DNA from: CAZUCE01 sp964619265
GTDB taxonomy: Bacteria > Planctomycetota > UBA1135 > GCA-002686595
DNA: 64,000 nt
Assembly: GCA_964619265.1 (NCBI GenBank)
Contig: CAZUCE010000005.1
Location: 1 to 64,000, forward strand
Reading direction: 5' to 3'
A model generated the notes under the pieces. That model saw only the letters and a list, made by a program, of their open reading frames with translations. It did no database searches and was not told where the DNA came from. Made by a program: the position numbers and the translations under genes. This document shows, one piece after another, positions 50,829 to 61,006 of this stretch. Position 1 is the first letter of the stretch. Each line of letters begins with the position of its first letter.

Positions 50829-51887
50829 CTAGAACTGAGCGAGGAACCGAACATCGCCCGACAAGAACTGCCGGATGTCGTCGATTTGATAGCGGGACAT
50901 GACGAGCCGGTCGAGGCCGAATCCGAACGCGAAGCCTGAGAGCTTCGACACATCCACGTCGTCGCGGCCCTGGAATCCAGCCTCGAGGACATTCGGGTGG
51001 ACCATTCCGCAGCCGCAGAATTCGATCCAACCGGTTTGCTTGCAGACCCGGCAGCCTTGGCCGTCGCAGAACGCGCAACCCATGTCGAATTCAAAGCCGG
51101 GCTCGACGAACGGAAAGAAGCCGGGACGAAGCCGGACCTTGGGATCGCCGCCGAACAGCTCGGCCAAAAAGCGCTTCAAGGTGAAAGTTAGGTGGCCCAC
51201 CGAAACCCCTTCGCCGACCACCAGTCCTTCCACCTGGTGGAACGTGTGCTCGTGGGTCGCATCCTGCTGCTCGTTGCGGAACACACGGCCGGGAGCAATG
51301 ACACGGAACGGAGGCTTGAGGGTCTCCATCGCACGAATCTGGACCGGAGAAGTTTGGGTCCGCATGACGAGTCGATGCTCGCGGTCCAGATAAAAAGTGT
51401 CTTGCTCTTCGCGACTAGGGTGTTCCGGGGGAATGTTCAGGGCCTGAAAGTTGTAGTAGTCCAGCTCAACTTCGGGCCCATCTAAGATGGTGTAGCCCAT
51501 GGAGCTAAAGACGCTCTCGACCTCGCGCAACACATGGGTCAGGGGGTGTAGCGAACCGGATTGGAATGCCTTGGCGGGCAGGCTTCCATCGAACCCGCGG
51601 GCCTCGAGGGCTTCTCCCATGCGCTCCTCGGCCAAGCCAGCGCGCCGTGCGGCAATCGCCTCCGTCACCTGAACCTTGAGCTGATTGGCGGCTTGCCCGA
51701 AGGCTTTGCGCTCGGTGGGCTCCAATTTTGGAATACGCGTCAGCAGTTCGGCGATCACGCCGCCCTTCTCGAGGTACTCGCGCTCAATCAACCGTACCGA
51801 AGCGTCGTCCTTGGCTTGCAGCAGCCGTTCGCTCGCCTTGGAGCCGAGTCCGTCGAAATCGACGGGATTGCTTTGGGAGTCGGTCAT
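50829..51887 (-). CDS. pheS: Phenylalanyl-tRNA synthetase alpha subunit
   Basis: A 352-residue class II synthetase subunit. It has an N-terminal coiled coil (about residues 20-90) and motif 2 in PPFRVIAPGRVFRNEQQDAT with HEHTFHQVEGL. Motif 3 is in SGFAFGFGLDRLVMSRYQID, with ArgA for ATP. A Cys-rich insertion (MGCAFCDGQGCRVCKQTGW), with C-x2-C and C-x2-C pairs, could bind zinc; this insertion occurs in many bacterial PheS proteins. It is followed by pheT with a 27-base gap. Confidence 0.97.
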   Translation of the reverse strand: MTDSQSNPVDFDGLGSKASERLLQAKDDASVRLIEREYLEKGGVIAELLTRIPKLEPTERKAFGQAANQLKVQVTEAIAARRAGLAEERMGEALEARGFDGSLPAKAFQSGSLHPLTHVLREVESVFSSMGYTILDGPEVELDYYNFQALNIPPEHPSREEQDTFYLDREHRLVMRTQTSPVQIRAMETLKPPFRVIAPGRVFRNEQQDATHEHTFHQVEGLVVGEGVSVGHLTFTLKRFLAELFGGDPKVRLRPGFFPFVEPGFEFDMGCAFCDGQGCRVCKQTGWIEFCGCGMVHPNVLEAGFQGRDDVDVSKLSGFAFGFGLDRLVMSRYQIDDIRQFLSGDVRFLAQF

Positions 51888-51969
51888 ATCTGAGGGGCGA
51901 TTCGGGAAGACTTGGACAGGTGACCTCTGGAGGAGAGCACGGAGAGGAAACCTGGCAGCAGAAACGAAG

Positions 51970-52004
51970 CTCGCCGGCGATCGGAAACTCCGAAGGCCGG
52001 CGAG
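51970..52004 (-). promoter_or_regulatory. Hairpin in rplT-pheS spacer
   Basis: The 183-base gap upstream of pheS contains an 8-bp perfect stem (CTCGCCGG / CCGGCGAG) with an inner TCGGA/TCCGA pairing. In E. coli this spacer holds the pheM leader and an attenuator. I see no run of Phe codons and no U-tract after the stem, so attenuation is possible but not supported. Confidence 0.4.
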
Positions 52005-52070
52005 AATTGCCCGGGCGTTCGCTCGTTCAGGCTGGCCTTAGCAGTCCGCTCGAGCGCTCCGGAGTTGGAT

Positions 52071-52430
52071 TCAACTCGTTTGAACGGCCTTTGCCTTTTC
52101 AACCAGCTGGTCAAACATGCCCGGGTCGTGGATCGCGATTTCGGACAACTGCTTGCGGTTGAGGTCGATCTCCGCCTTCTTCAGACCACTGATGAAGCGC
52201 GAGTAGTTCATGTCCCGTTGGCGAGCCGCCGCGTTGATGCGGAGGATCCAAAGGCGGCGGAACTGACGCTTCTTCTGCTTGCGATCGCGAAAGGCGTAGG
52301 CCCAGGAGCGCAGCAAACTCTCGCGCACGGTGCGCCAGAGCTTGGAGCGGCCGCCGCGGTAGCCACGGGCCTGAGCGAAATAGCGGTTCTTTTTTTGTCG
52401 GCGCGGGGCGCCGTAAGTGACACGTACCAT
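52071..52430 (-). CDS. rplT: Ribosomal protein L20
   Basis: A 119-residue basic protein with the L20 signature: APRRQKKNRYFAQARGYRGG, RDRKQKKRQFRRLWILRINA, AARQRDMNYSRFISGLKKAE. It binds 23S rRNA early in 50S assembly. In E. coli it represses its own operon by binding the leader upstream of rpmI. It follows rpmI by 24 bases and starts with ATG. Confidence 0.97.
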   Translation of the reverse strand: MVRVTYGAPRRQKKNRYFAQARGYRGGRSKLWRTVRESLLRSWAYAFRDRKQKKRQFRRLWILRINAAARQRDMNYSRFISGLKKAEIDLNRKQLSEIAIHDPGMFDQLVEKAKAVQTS

Positions 52431-52454
52431 GGTTTTGTTTCTCTGGTTCCTCGC

Positions 52455-52646
52455 CTACTTCATCATGCGACGCATCAACGTCGCCCAGGTTCCAGCGATG
52501 ACGAGCCGGCTGCGCTTACCGCGCTTTTGCTTGCCATTCTTCGGCGCGTGCATGTGACCGCGCTGAGTACGAGAGCACTTGACCTTGCCCGACTTGGTGA
52601 TCTTGAAGCGTCGCTTGACGCTTCCTCGGGATTTCATCTTGGGCAT
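52455..52646 (-). CDS. rpmI: Ribosomal protein L35
   Basis: A 63-residue basic protein starting PKMKSRGSVKRRFKITKSGK, with the C-terminal pattern RSRLVIAGTWATLMRRMM. Length and order (infC, rpmI, rplT) are canonical. The ATG at 52646 is chosen because L35 homology starts there; in-frame sequence upstream is part of the repeat-containing spacer and lacks homology. A GGAG lies 10 bases before the start. Confidence 0.95.
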   Translation of the reverse strand: MPKMKSRGSVKRRFKITKSGKVKCSRTQRGHMHAPKNGKQKRGKRSRLVIAGTWATLMRRMMK

Positions 52647-52902
52647 TTCGGTGAACTCCGCGGCACGGCCGCTGAGGAGGCCTCGAACACGCGTGCGGCG
52701 ATTCGAAACCTCAGTGACGAGCCCCGGTCGCCAGCCAGCCCTGGCCGCTCGCGGGGGCGGGTCGGCACGGCCGCGAACGGCTGCCTTCCCGACTTGGGCC
52801 GAGCAGGATAGGCAATACCAGTCTGCGGAACCAGCCCCCAACTGCCCTCCGAGCCCACTCGTGGGGGGACCAGCCCATAGACCGCCTCGCTCGCAACCAC
52901 CG

Positions 52903-53370
52903 CGGGGCACCTCCATGGCTTGGGAGCGCCGCTGGGAGGACCTGCATCCGCCGCGCGGCCCCCCCCCGCGCAGAGCGAACCTCCTGCGGAGCGCAGCCTC
53001 GCCAGCCCCGGACCCTTCGTCACCTCAGGCGCACGGCAAGTTCCTGAGGACCTGGGGGGCACCTCAACCGCGCAGGGACCGCCAGGTGTTGGGCCAAAAA
53101 CAACAAGATGGAGGTTCCGGCCAAGAAGACCGGAAACTGCCGCAGAGCCCCCACACAGAGCGAGCCCACGGCGGAGCGCAAGATTCCCACCCCGCTGCCC
53201 TTCCCCACATCACAGCTAGGCGATCAGGCTCTCAGGCGATCGAGAGGAACCTCAAAGGCGCAGGCACCGCCAGGCGTGGGGTAGAAAACAACAAGATGTA
53301 CCGGCCAAGAAGACCGGGAACCTCCGCAGAGCCGCCACACCAAGCGAGCCCGCGGCGGAACGCAACATCT
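52903..53370. repeat. Three degenerate ~155-190-bp repeats in infC-rpmI spacer
   Basis: The 722-base gap between infC and rpmI has no credible gene but holds three related units at about 52903-52998, 53058-53186 and 53246-53370. Shared blocks are GGCACCTC near the left end, GCCAGG, AAAACAACAAGATG (units 2 and 3), CCGGCCAAGAAGACCGG (units 2 and 3) and CAGAGCGA...GCGGAGCGCA. The plus strand of unit 2 (53111-53130, GAGGTTCCGGCCAAGAAGAC) matches the sense strand of the infC 3' end (complement of 53406-53425) at 18 of 20 bases. In the minus-strand transcript the repeats could therefore pair with the infC tail. The gap may carry the L20-responsive leader or remains of an inverted duplication. Confidence 0.75.
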
Positions 53371-53887
53371 ACCGCTTACTAAGCATCATCGTCATGCGGT
53401 TGCCGGTCATCTTGGCCGGCACCTCAATCTTCGCGACGTCCTCCAAGTTCGCGGCAACCTTCCGCATGACCTCGTAGCCATGTTCCGGGTGTGCCATCTG
53501 GCGGCCACGGAAGATGCAAACCACTTGGACTTTGTGGCCTTCGATAAGGAACCTTCGTCCATTCTCAAGCCGATAGGACAAATCGTGGGTGTCGATGGCC
53601 GGTCGCACACGCAGTTCTTTCAAGTTGGAAGCGCCTTTGGTCTTCTTGCCAGAGGTGCGTTCCTTCTTGCGCTGGGCGTATTTGAATTTGCCGAAGTCCA
53701 TGACCCGACAAACGGGCGGCCGGGCAGTCGGCGAGACTTCGACCAGGTCGAGGCCGGCTTCTTGGGCGCGTCGCATGGCGTCGTCGGTGGAGACGACTCC
53801 GACTTGCTCGCCTTCTGCGTCGATCAGTCGTACTTCACGAGCGCGGATTTGGCGGTTGACGCGGAAATTTTGGTTCTGGGTGCTCAA
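53369..53887 (-). CDS. infC: Translation initiation factor IF-3
   Basis: A 172-residue protein with the IF-3 N-domain (FRVNRQIRAREVRLIDAEGE) and VVSTDDAMRRAQEAGLDLVE, the linker KFKYAQRKKERTSGKK, and the C-domain (GHKVQVVCIFRGRQMAHPEH). It binds the 30S subunit and checks start codons. The start is TTG: an in-frame stop lies directly upstream and the conserved N-terminus begins a few residues later, so no ATG or GTG is available. E. coli infC also uses a non-standard start (AUU) for autoregulation by IF-3. The downstream spacer is repeat-filled. Confidence 0.96.
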   Translation of the reverse strand: MSTQNQNFRVNRQIRAREVRLIDAEGEQVGVVSTDDAMRRAQEAGLDLVEVSPTARPPVCRVMDFGKFKYAQRKKERTSGKKTKGASNLKELRVRPAIDTHDLSYRLENGRRFLIEGHKVQVVCIFRGRQMAHPEHGYEVMRKVAANLEDVAKIEVPAKMTGNRMTMMLSKR

Positions 53888-53963
53888 TCAGGGGTGGGTA
53901 GCGGGTGATGCGAGAGCCAGGGGCCCCTACCTGGGGCCTCGGCCGTGCGAGGGTAGCGGCTTC

Positions 53964-53990
53964 GGCCGACGGCCGCTATGGCGGTCGGCC
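53964..53990. terminator. Hairpin between aspS and infC
   Basis: GGCCGAC / GTCGGCC forms a 7-bp stem around an inner GGCCGC/GGCGG segment in the 114-base gap after the aspS stop (54002, minus). There is no U-run. It could end or attenuate transcripts coming from the ATP synthase operon or stabilise the 3' end of an aspS message. Confidence 0.4.
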
Positions 53991-54001
53991 CAGGCCTAGT
54001 T

Positions 54002-55789
54002 CTAGGACGTCTCGGGCGCCCGGGAAGTGACGTGGACTTCCGACAGTTGTTCTTCGGAGACTCCCGAGGGCGCTCCACACATGAGATCCGCCGCGGAAGT
54101 CGTCTTCGGGAAGGCGATCACGTCTCGGATCTGCTCCAACCCGAGGGTCAGCGCGACCAGGCGGTCGAGACCCAAGGCGAACCCCCCGTGGGGTGGCGCC
54201 CCCTGGGCCAGGGCATCCAGGAGAAAGCCAAACTTGGCCTGAGCTTCGTCGGGGCTGATCCCGAGCAGGTCGAAAATCCGCGCCTGGACGTCCTGGGAGT
54301 GGATTCGGATCGATCCTGAACCGAGTTCCCAACCGTTGAGAACCAGGTCGTAGGCCCGGCTCTCCAGGGATCCCCGATCGGGGTTCTCCCCTCCGAGGCT
54401 CGGATCGGTCGGGGCCGTGAACGGGTGGTGAGCCGCGAACCAGCGGTCTGAGTCCTCGTCGTATTCGAACATCGGGAACTGAGTGACCCACAGGAAGTTC
54501 CAGGTCCCTGGGGTGGTCAGCTCGAGTTTGGCTCCCAGGTGGTTGCGCACCGCACCGAGCACGGTCAGCACCATGCGCTGTGCCCCCGCGCAAAACAGCA
54601 CCAAATCCCCGTCCTCGGCTCCCAGGATTTCCCGGAGCTTGGCCCCGGGTTCTTCCGCGCAAAACTTGGCGACCGGGCCGGCAGCCCCGCCGGTTTCGCC
54701 CGGCTTCCACCAGGCGAGACCCTTGGCACCGTAGGTCTTGGCCAACTCCTCCAGGGGCTTGATCTGCCCGCGAGAAATCGCGGACCCACCGCCTGGAACC
54801 CGAATGGCCTTCACCCGTCCACCGGACTCGAGGATCGACTGAAAAACGCCGAAGCCGGAGACCGCGACCCAATCGGCCACGCACACCAACTCGAGTCCAA
54901 AGCGGGTATCGGGTTTGTCGTTCCCGAAGCGCTCCATGGACTCACGCCAGGTGAGCCTTGGAAAGGGCGCCTCGAGGCGAACTTCCATGGTCTCCGCAAA
55001 GACCTCGGTGATGACCTTCTCCCAGGTAGCGAAGACATCCTCCTCGCACACGAACGACATCTCCATGTCGAGTTGCGTGAATTCCGGTTGGCGGTCGGCC
55101 CGGAGGTCTTCGTCGCGGAAACAGCGCGCAACCTGGAAATAGCGATCGAGCCCCGCGACTTGCAGGATTTGTTTGAAGATCTGCGGGGATTGAGGCAGAG
55201 CGTAGAATGCACCGGGGTGAACACGACTGGGGACCAGATAGTCCCGCGCTCCCTCCGGAGTGGCCTTGGTCAAAATCGGTGTTTCCACCTCCACGAATTC
55301 TTGACGTTCGAAGGCCCGGCGGATGGCGTTGATGAAACGCGATCGATGCACGAGCTTCTTCTGCATGCTCGGCCGGCGCAAATCGATATAGCGATAGCGC
55401 AGGCGTATCTCATCCGCCGTTTCTACGTCGTCGCGAATTTCAAACGGAGGAATGCCCGAGGCCGAGAGCACCTCCACGGAAGTCGCCTGCACCTCGACCT
55501 CTCCGGTCGCCATGTCCGGGTTCTTGGACTCGCGCTCCACGACGGTGCCTCGCACGGAAAGCACCCATTCGGTCGAGAATTTGACCTGGTCGGATTGTTC
55601 TTCGGTCAGCGTGAACTGCGTCACGCCGTAGCGATCCCGCAGGTCGATGAAGAAGATTCCACCGAGGTTGCGACGGCCGGCCACCCAACCGTTGAGGACC
55701 ACTTCCTGGCCGATGTGCTCGGAGCGTAGGGCTCCGCAGGTGAGCGTCCGCTGCCAGGCTTCGCGGAGGGCGCCGGAAGGCGCACTCAT
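54002..55789 (-). CDS. aspS: Aspartyl-tRNA synthetase
   Basis: A 595-residue bacterial-type AspRS: OB-fold anticodon-binding domain (VVLNGWVAGRRNLGGIFFID), catalytic motifs (RFINAIRRAFERQEFVEVET; PQSPQIFKQILQVAGLDRYF; CFRDEDLRADRQPEFTQLDM), the GAD insertion, and motif 3 (GFALGLDRLVALTLGLEQIR, DVIAFPKTTSAADLMCGAPS). It charges tRNA-Asp; whether it also charges tRNA-Asn was not tested. Its start overlaps the atpC stop by 4 bases, an unusual coupling of ATP synthase and tRNA charging. Confidence 0.97.
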   Translation of the reverse strand: MSAPSGALREAWQRTLTCGALRSEHIGQEVVLNGWVAGRRNLGGIFFIDLRDRYGVTQFTLTEEQSDQVKFSTEWVLSVRGTVVERESKNPDMATGEVEVQATSVEVLSASGIPPFEIRDDVETADEIRLRYRYIDLRRPSMQKKLVHRSRFINAIRRAFERQEFVEVETPILTKATPEGARDYLVPSRVHPGAFYALPQSPQIFKQILQVAGLDRYFQVARCFRDEDLRADRQPEFTQLDMEMSFVCEEDVFATWEKVITEVFAETMEVRLEAPFPRLTWRESMERFGNDKPDTRFGLELVCVADWVAVSGFGVFQSILESGGRVKAIRVPGGGSAISRGQIKPLEELAKTYGAKGLAWWKPGETGGAAGPVAKFCAEEPGAKLREILGAEDGDLVLFCAGAQRMVLTVLGAVRNHLGAKLELTTPGTWNFLWVTQFPMFEYDEDSDRWFAAHHPFTAPTDPSLGGENPDRGSLESRAYDLVLNGWELGSGSIRIHSQDVQARIFDLLGISPDEAQAKFGFLLDALAQGAPPHGGFALGLDRLVALTLGLEQIRDVIAFPKTTSAADLMCGAPSGVSEEQLSEVHVTSRAPETS

Positions 55790-56202
55790 CGGCCGCGTTT
55801 CGTCCTCAGGCGCATCATGGCCCGGCGCAACGAGGCTTGCGCCCGGATGATGTCAACGGCTTCGGTGCCCTGGATCGTCCGATCATCGATCAGCTTGCGA
55901 GCCCGATCTTCAGCTTCTTTCGCGCGGGCTTCGTCGATGTCGTCCGCCGTCTCGCCGGACTGCACCACAACGCGAACCGTATTGTCGCGAACCTCAGCGA
56001 AGCCACCTGCCACGAACATCTCTTGCTCCGGGCCAGAGGGCGTGCGAAATTTGAGCAACCCGACGTCCAGGGCGGAAATCATCGGAGCGTGTCGAGGCAA
56101 CACCCCCGCTTCTCCGTCGAGCAACGGCAGAGTCACCGAATCCACTTCGGTGTCGACCGCGATCTTGGTCGGAGTGATCACGCGCAGGGTCAGGTTAGCC
56201 AT
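55786..56202 (-). CDS. atpC: ATP synthase epsilon subunit
   Basis: A 138-residue protein with the N-terminal beta-sandwich (LRVITPTKIAVDTEVDSVTL, PLLDGEAGVLPRHAPMISAL, EMFVAGGFAEVRDNTVRVVV) and the two-helix C-terminal domain (DEARAKEAEDRARKLID). It is part of the rotor stalk of F1 and can inhibit ATP hydrolysis. It lies 70 bases after atpD and overlaps aspS by 4 bases. Confidence 0.96.
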   Translation of the reverse strand: MANLTLRVITPTKIAVDTEVDSVTLPLLDGEAGVLPRHAPMISALDVGLLKFRTPSGPEQEMFVAGGFAEVRDNTVRVVVQSGETADDIDEARAKEAEDRARKLIDDRTIQGTEAVDIIRAQASLRRAMMRLRTKRGR

Positions 56203-56272
56203 GGCTCAGGAGGGGCTGTCAGTGCAGTCGGGAGCGGAGAGCGGGAAGGGCTTTGGAATCCGGTGGATCCCG

Positions 56273-57712
56273 TCAGGCCGTCTCTTGCTTGGCAGCGGCT
56301 AGCACCGAGTCGATTCCGCCCTTGTACATGAAGGCTTGCTCGGGCACTTCATCGTGCTTGCCTTCGCAGATCTCCTTGAACGACCGCACGGTCTCTTCGC
56401 GAGGGACGAACACTCCCGGCGTACCCGTGAACTGCTCGGCCACGAAGAACGGTTGGGACAGGAACTTTTGGATCCGGCGAGCGCGGGCCACAGCCATGCG
56501 GTCGTCGTCGGAGAGTTCTTCCACGCCAAGGATCGCAATGATGTCTTTGAGGTCCGCGTAACGCTGAAGGATTCGCTGAACCTCACGGGCGACACCGTAG
56601 TGCTCTTCGCCGACGACGTTCGGGTCGAGCATTCGCGAGGTTGACTTGAGCGGGTCGACCGCCGGATAAATACCGAGCTCCGAAATCGAGCGCTCGAGAA
56701 TGATCGTCGAGTCGAGGTGCGCGAAGGTGGCCACTGGCGCGGGGTCGGTAATATCGTCGGCCGGGACGTAAACCGCCTGCATCGAGGTCACCGAACCCTT
56801 CTTCGTCGAGGTGATGCGTTCTTGCAGACCACCCATTTCCGACGCCATGGTCGGTTGGTAACCCACGGCGGAGGGCATCCGGCCGAGGAGCGCCGATACT
56901 TCGGAACCGGCCTGAACGAACCGGAAGATGTTGTCGACGAACAGGAGTACGTCTTGGCCTTTTTGGTCGCGGAAGTACTCGGCCATGGTCAGGCCGGACA
57001 GCGCCACGCGCAGGCGGGAACCGGGGGGCTCGTTCATCTGCCCGAAGACCAACACGGCGTTGTCGATCACGCTCTGCTCTTCGCCTTCGGGCGTGGTGTA
57101 CTTGGCCTCGGTCATTTCGAGCCACAGGTCGTTCCCTTCCCGGGTGCGCTCGCCGACGCCACAGAACACGCTGAATCCGCCCTTTTCTACGGCCGTAATT
57201 CGGATGAGCTCCTGAATCAGCACCGTCTTGCCGACACCCGCTCCTCCGAACAGGCCGATCTTTCCGCCTTTCGCAAACGGGCACAGCAGGTCAACGACCT
57301 TCAGGCCGGTCTCGAACACTTCCGAGATGGCCTCCTGTTCTTCGAAGGAGGGTGCCGGGCGGTGGATCGGTGCGGTCTCGCCGGGAGCCACTTCCCCGCG
57401 GGCAACCGAGTCGAGGGCCTCCCCGAGGAGGTTGAAGATCCGACCCTTCGTGCGCTCCCCCACCGGAACCATGATGGCGTTCCCGGTGTCCTTGACGTCC
57501 ACGCCGCGACGGAGGCCGTCGGTCGAAGACATCGCGACGCAGCGAACCGTGTCGTTGCCCATGTGCTGGGCGACCTCGAGGGTCAGGTTCACGTCGCGCT
57601 CGTCGTCAATCACCTTCAGCGCGTTGAAGATCGCCGGCAACTGACCGGAGGGGAAGCGGACGTCGACGACCGGCCCGAAGACCTGGGAGACGGTACCAGT
57701 GGAGGTGCTCAT
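56273..57712 (-). CDS. atpD: ATP synthase beta subunit
   Basis: A 479-residue catalytic F1 subunit. Walker A is GGAGVGKTVLIQEL. Other landmarks are VFCGVGERTREGNDLWLEM with the catalytic Glu, ALSGLTMAEYFRDQKGQDVL, LLFVDNIFRFVQAGSEVSAL and the DELSEED-like ILGVEELSDDDRM. It binds ADP and phosphate at the active sites of the alpha3-beta3 ring. The order atpG-atpD-atpC is standard. Confidence 0.98.
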   Translation of the reverse strand: MSTSTGTVSQVFGPVVDVRFPSGQLPAIFNALKVIDDERDVNLTLEVAQHMGNDTVRCVAMSSTDGLRRGVDVKDTGNAIMVPVGERTKGRIFNLLGEALDSVARGEVAPGETAPIHRPAPSFEEQEAISEVFETGLKVVDLLCPFAKGGKIGLFGGAGVGKTVLIQELIRITAVEKGGFSVFCGVGERTREGNDLWLEMTEAKYTTPEGEEQSVIDNAVLVFGQMNEPPGSRLRVALSGLTMAEYFRDQKGQDVLLFVDNIFRFVQAGSEVSALLGRMPSAVGYQPTMASEMGGLQERITSTKKGSVTSMQAVYVPADDITDPAPVATFAHLDSTIILERSISELGIYPAVDPLKSTSRMLDPNVVGEEHYGVAREVQRILQRYADLKDIIAILGVEELSDDDRMAVARARRIQKFLSQPFFVAEQFTGTPGVFVPREETVRSFKEICEGKHDEVPEQAFMYKGGIDSVLAAAKQETA

Positions 57713-57819
57713 GGGAAGAGGCGCTAGGAGTGGCGCGGTGAAGAGGTGTTCTGTGGGGGGCGATGGGCGGCGAGCCTGGGCGGCTCGGGGGAGATCTCGT
57801 CAGGTCTTGCGACGCGAGA

Positions 57820-58701
57820 TCACTTGACGGCTTCGGCGCCGCCGACGATGTCGAGCAGCTCCTTCGTAATCGTTTCTTGGCGCTTGCGGTTGTAGACCGT
57901 CTTCAGTTCGGCCTGCATATCGGTGGCGGCGTCCGTTGCGTTCTTCATCGAGAACCTTCGACTGGCGTACTCCGAGGTCAAGGACTCAAGCAGCGCGTTG
58001 TAGATCTTGGTCTCCAAGTAGCGGGGCACCAGGGAGTCGAAAATCGTCGCGGCGTCCGGTTCGAGCAAGATGTCGCCACCGAGGTCTTCGGCGACTTCTT
58101 CGCCACCGAGGCTTCCCGGAAGGATCGGCAGGAACGGAATCCAGGTGGGCACGAACCGCACCATCGACTGGAAGGCCGTGTACAAGACGCGGACTTCGCG
58201 GTAGGTCCCAGCCTCGAAGGCCTCGCGCAGGACGCGCGCGGTGTAGGCGGCGCCCTGGAAAGTCAGTTGCTCCAAAGGCGGATCATGGAAAAAGCGCTCG
58301 ACTTCGTAGTTTCGCTTTCCCAGGTACTGGTATCCCCGTCGACCGTAGACGAAAAAGTCCACCTTGTCGGGCTCGTCCGCGCCCCGGCGAAACAGCTCAA
58401 GCTCGCGCAGGACGTTCGAGTTGTAGGCTCCGCAGAGTCCCCGGTCCGAGGTCACCACCAGCACCGCTGTCCGGTCACCGATTCCCGGCCGGAACAGCGG
58501 ACGATCGGCCAGCTCGTCACCCAACTTGTCGGCCAAGCTGGAAACGAGCTTCGTGATCTCGTCCGCGTACGGGCGCGACGCAAGGGCGCGATCCTGGAAG
58601 CGACGAAGCTTGGTCGTCGCGACCATTTCCATCGCGCGCGTGATCTGCTTGATGTTGCCGACGGACTTAATCCGTCCGCGCAGTTCGCGAATGCCGGCCA
58701 T
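57820..58701 (-). CDS. atpG: ATP synthase gamma subunit
   Basis: A 293-residue central stalk subunit: N-terminal helix ELRGRIKSVGNIKQITRAME with TTKLRRFQDRALASRPY, the middle domain LVVTSDRGLCGAYNSNVLRE, and the C-terminal helix ASRRFSMKNATDAATDMQAE then TVYNRKRQETITKELLDIVG. It turns inside the alpha3-beta3 ring. It lies between atpA (64-base gap) and atpD (107-base gap). Confidence 0.97.
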   Translation of the reverse strand: MAGIRELRGRIKSVGNIKQITRAMEMVATTKLRRFQDRALASRPYADEITKLVSSLADKLGDELADRPLFRPGIGDRTAVLVVTSDRGLCGAYNSNVLRELELFRRGADEPDKVDFFVYGRRGYQYLGKRNYEVERFFHDPPLEQLTFQGAAYTARVLREAFEAGTYREVRVLYTAFQSMVRFVPTWIPFLPILPGSLGGEEVAEDLGGDILLEPDAATIFDSLVPRYLETKIYNALLESLTSEYASRRFSMKNATDAATDMQAELKTVYNRKRQETITKELLDIVGGAEAVK

Positions 58702-58765
58702 GGGGCGTGGTGGTTCTTAGGAGAGAGGGAGGCTGTGGAAGAGGAACAGAGCTTGAGGGCTCTGC

Positions 58766-60334
<1,569 letters not shown>

Positions 60335-60445
60335 GGTTCTGTTGAGGGGTTCGTTGTGTCGATCGCGAGGTCGCTCTGTGTGAGCGTCTTCGCGTGGAGG
60401 TTCGGAGGGGTGGGAAAGCTGGAGTCGTCGGCGGGCGCAGTCGCC

Positions 60446-61006
60446 CTATTTTGAGGAGGCGCCGCCGACGGGCGCATTCATCAGTCCGGTGCGGAGGCTC
60501 TCGAGCCGTCCCGCGATCGATCGGTCGAGCATGCTGTGCCCGACTTTCACGCGAAAGCCACCGAGCAGTTCGGGGACCAGTGCGTTCTCCAGGTAGACCT
60601 TCTTGGAGAGCTGCCGGGACAACTCGGCCGCCAATCGGTCGATTTCTGCGCCATCCAGGGGCCGAGCCGTCTCGACGACGCCTTCCACGGCACTTGCCTC
60701 GTTGAGCAAGCGCTGGCGGAAGGTCTCCGCGAGGGTTAGCAGGACGGGCTCGCGGTCCTTATGGAACAGAAGCCGAACAAACCTGGAGGTAAGCGGAGAG
60801 AGTGAGTTCACCAACGGTGCGACCTTGGCCAAGCGTTCCTCGCTCGAGAAGCGCGGGTCCACGAGGAAACGACGGACTGCGGGAACCTTCATCTCAGCAC
60901 CGATTCTCTCGACGTCCTCTCGGACGGCAGGAAGCACGCCTTGCTTGGCCGCGAGACCAAAAAGAGCCTCCACGTAACGGGCGCTCACGGAGTCGACACG
61001 ATTCAC
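60446..61006 (-). CDS. atpH: ATP synthase delta subunit
   Basis: A 186-residue stator subunit: SARYVEALFGLAAKQGVLPA at the N-terminus and VYLENALVPELLGGFRVKVG followed by HSMLDRSIAGRLESLR at the C-terminus match OSCP/delta. It links F1 to subunit b at the top of the peripheral stalk. It starts at GTG overlapping the atpF stop by 4 bases. Confidence 0.96.
   Translation of the reverse strand: MNRVDSVSARYVEALFGLAAKQGVLPAVREDVERIGAEMKVPAVRRFLVDPRFSSEERLAKVAPLVNSLSPLTSRFVRLLFHKDREPVLLTLAETFRQRLLNEASAVEGVVETARPLDGAEIDRLAAELSRQLSKKVYLENALVPELLGGFRVKVGHSMLDRSIAGRLESLRTGLMNAPVGGASSK

Noticed and set aside
51888..52070. pheM-type attenuator leader upstream of pheS
   Set aside because: There is a hairpin but no leader peptide with a run of Phe codons and no U-tract, so attenuation is not supported.
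52646..53062. N-terminal extension of L35 or a separate gene in the infC-rpmI spacer
   Set aside because: L35 homology begins exactly at the ATG at 52646; the upstream frame is Arg/Pro/Gly-rich repeat sequence without homology.
56717..57727. 336-residue plus-strand frame antisense to atpD
   Set aside because: Shadow of atpD, which is unmistakable on the minus strand.
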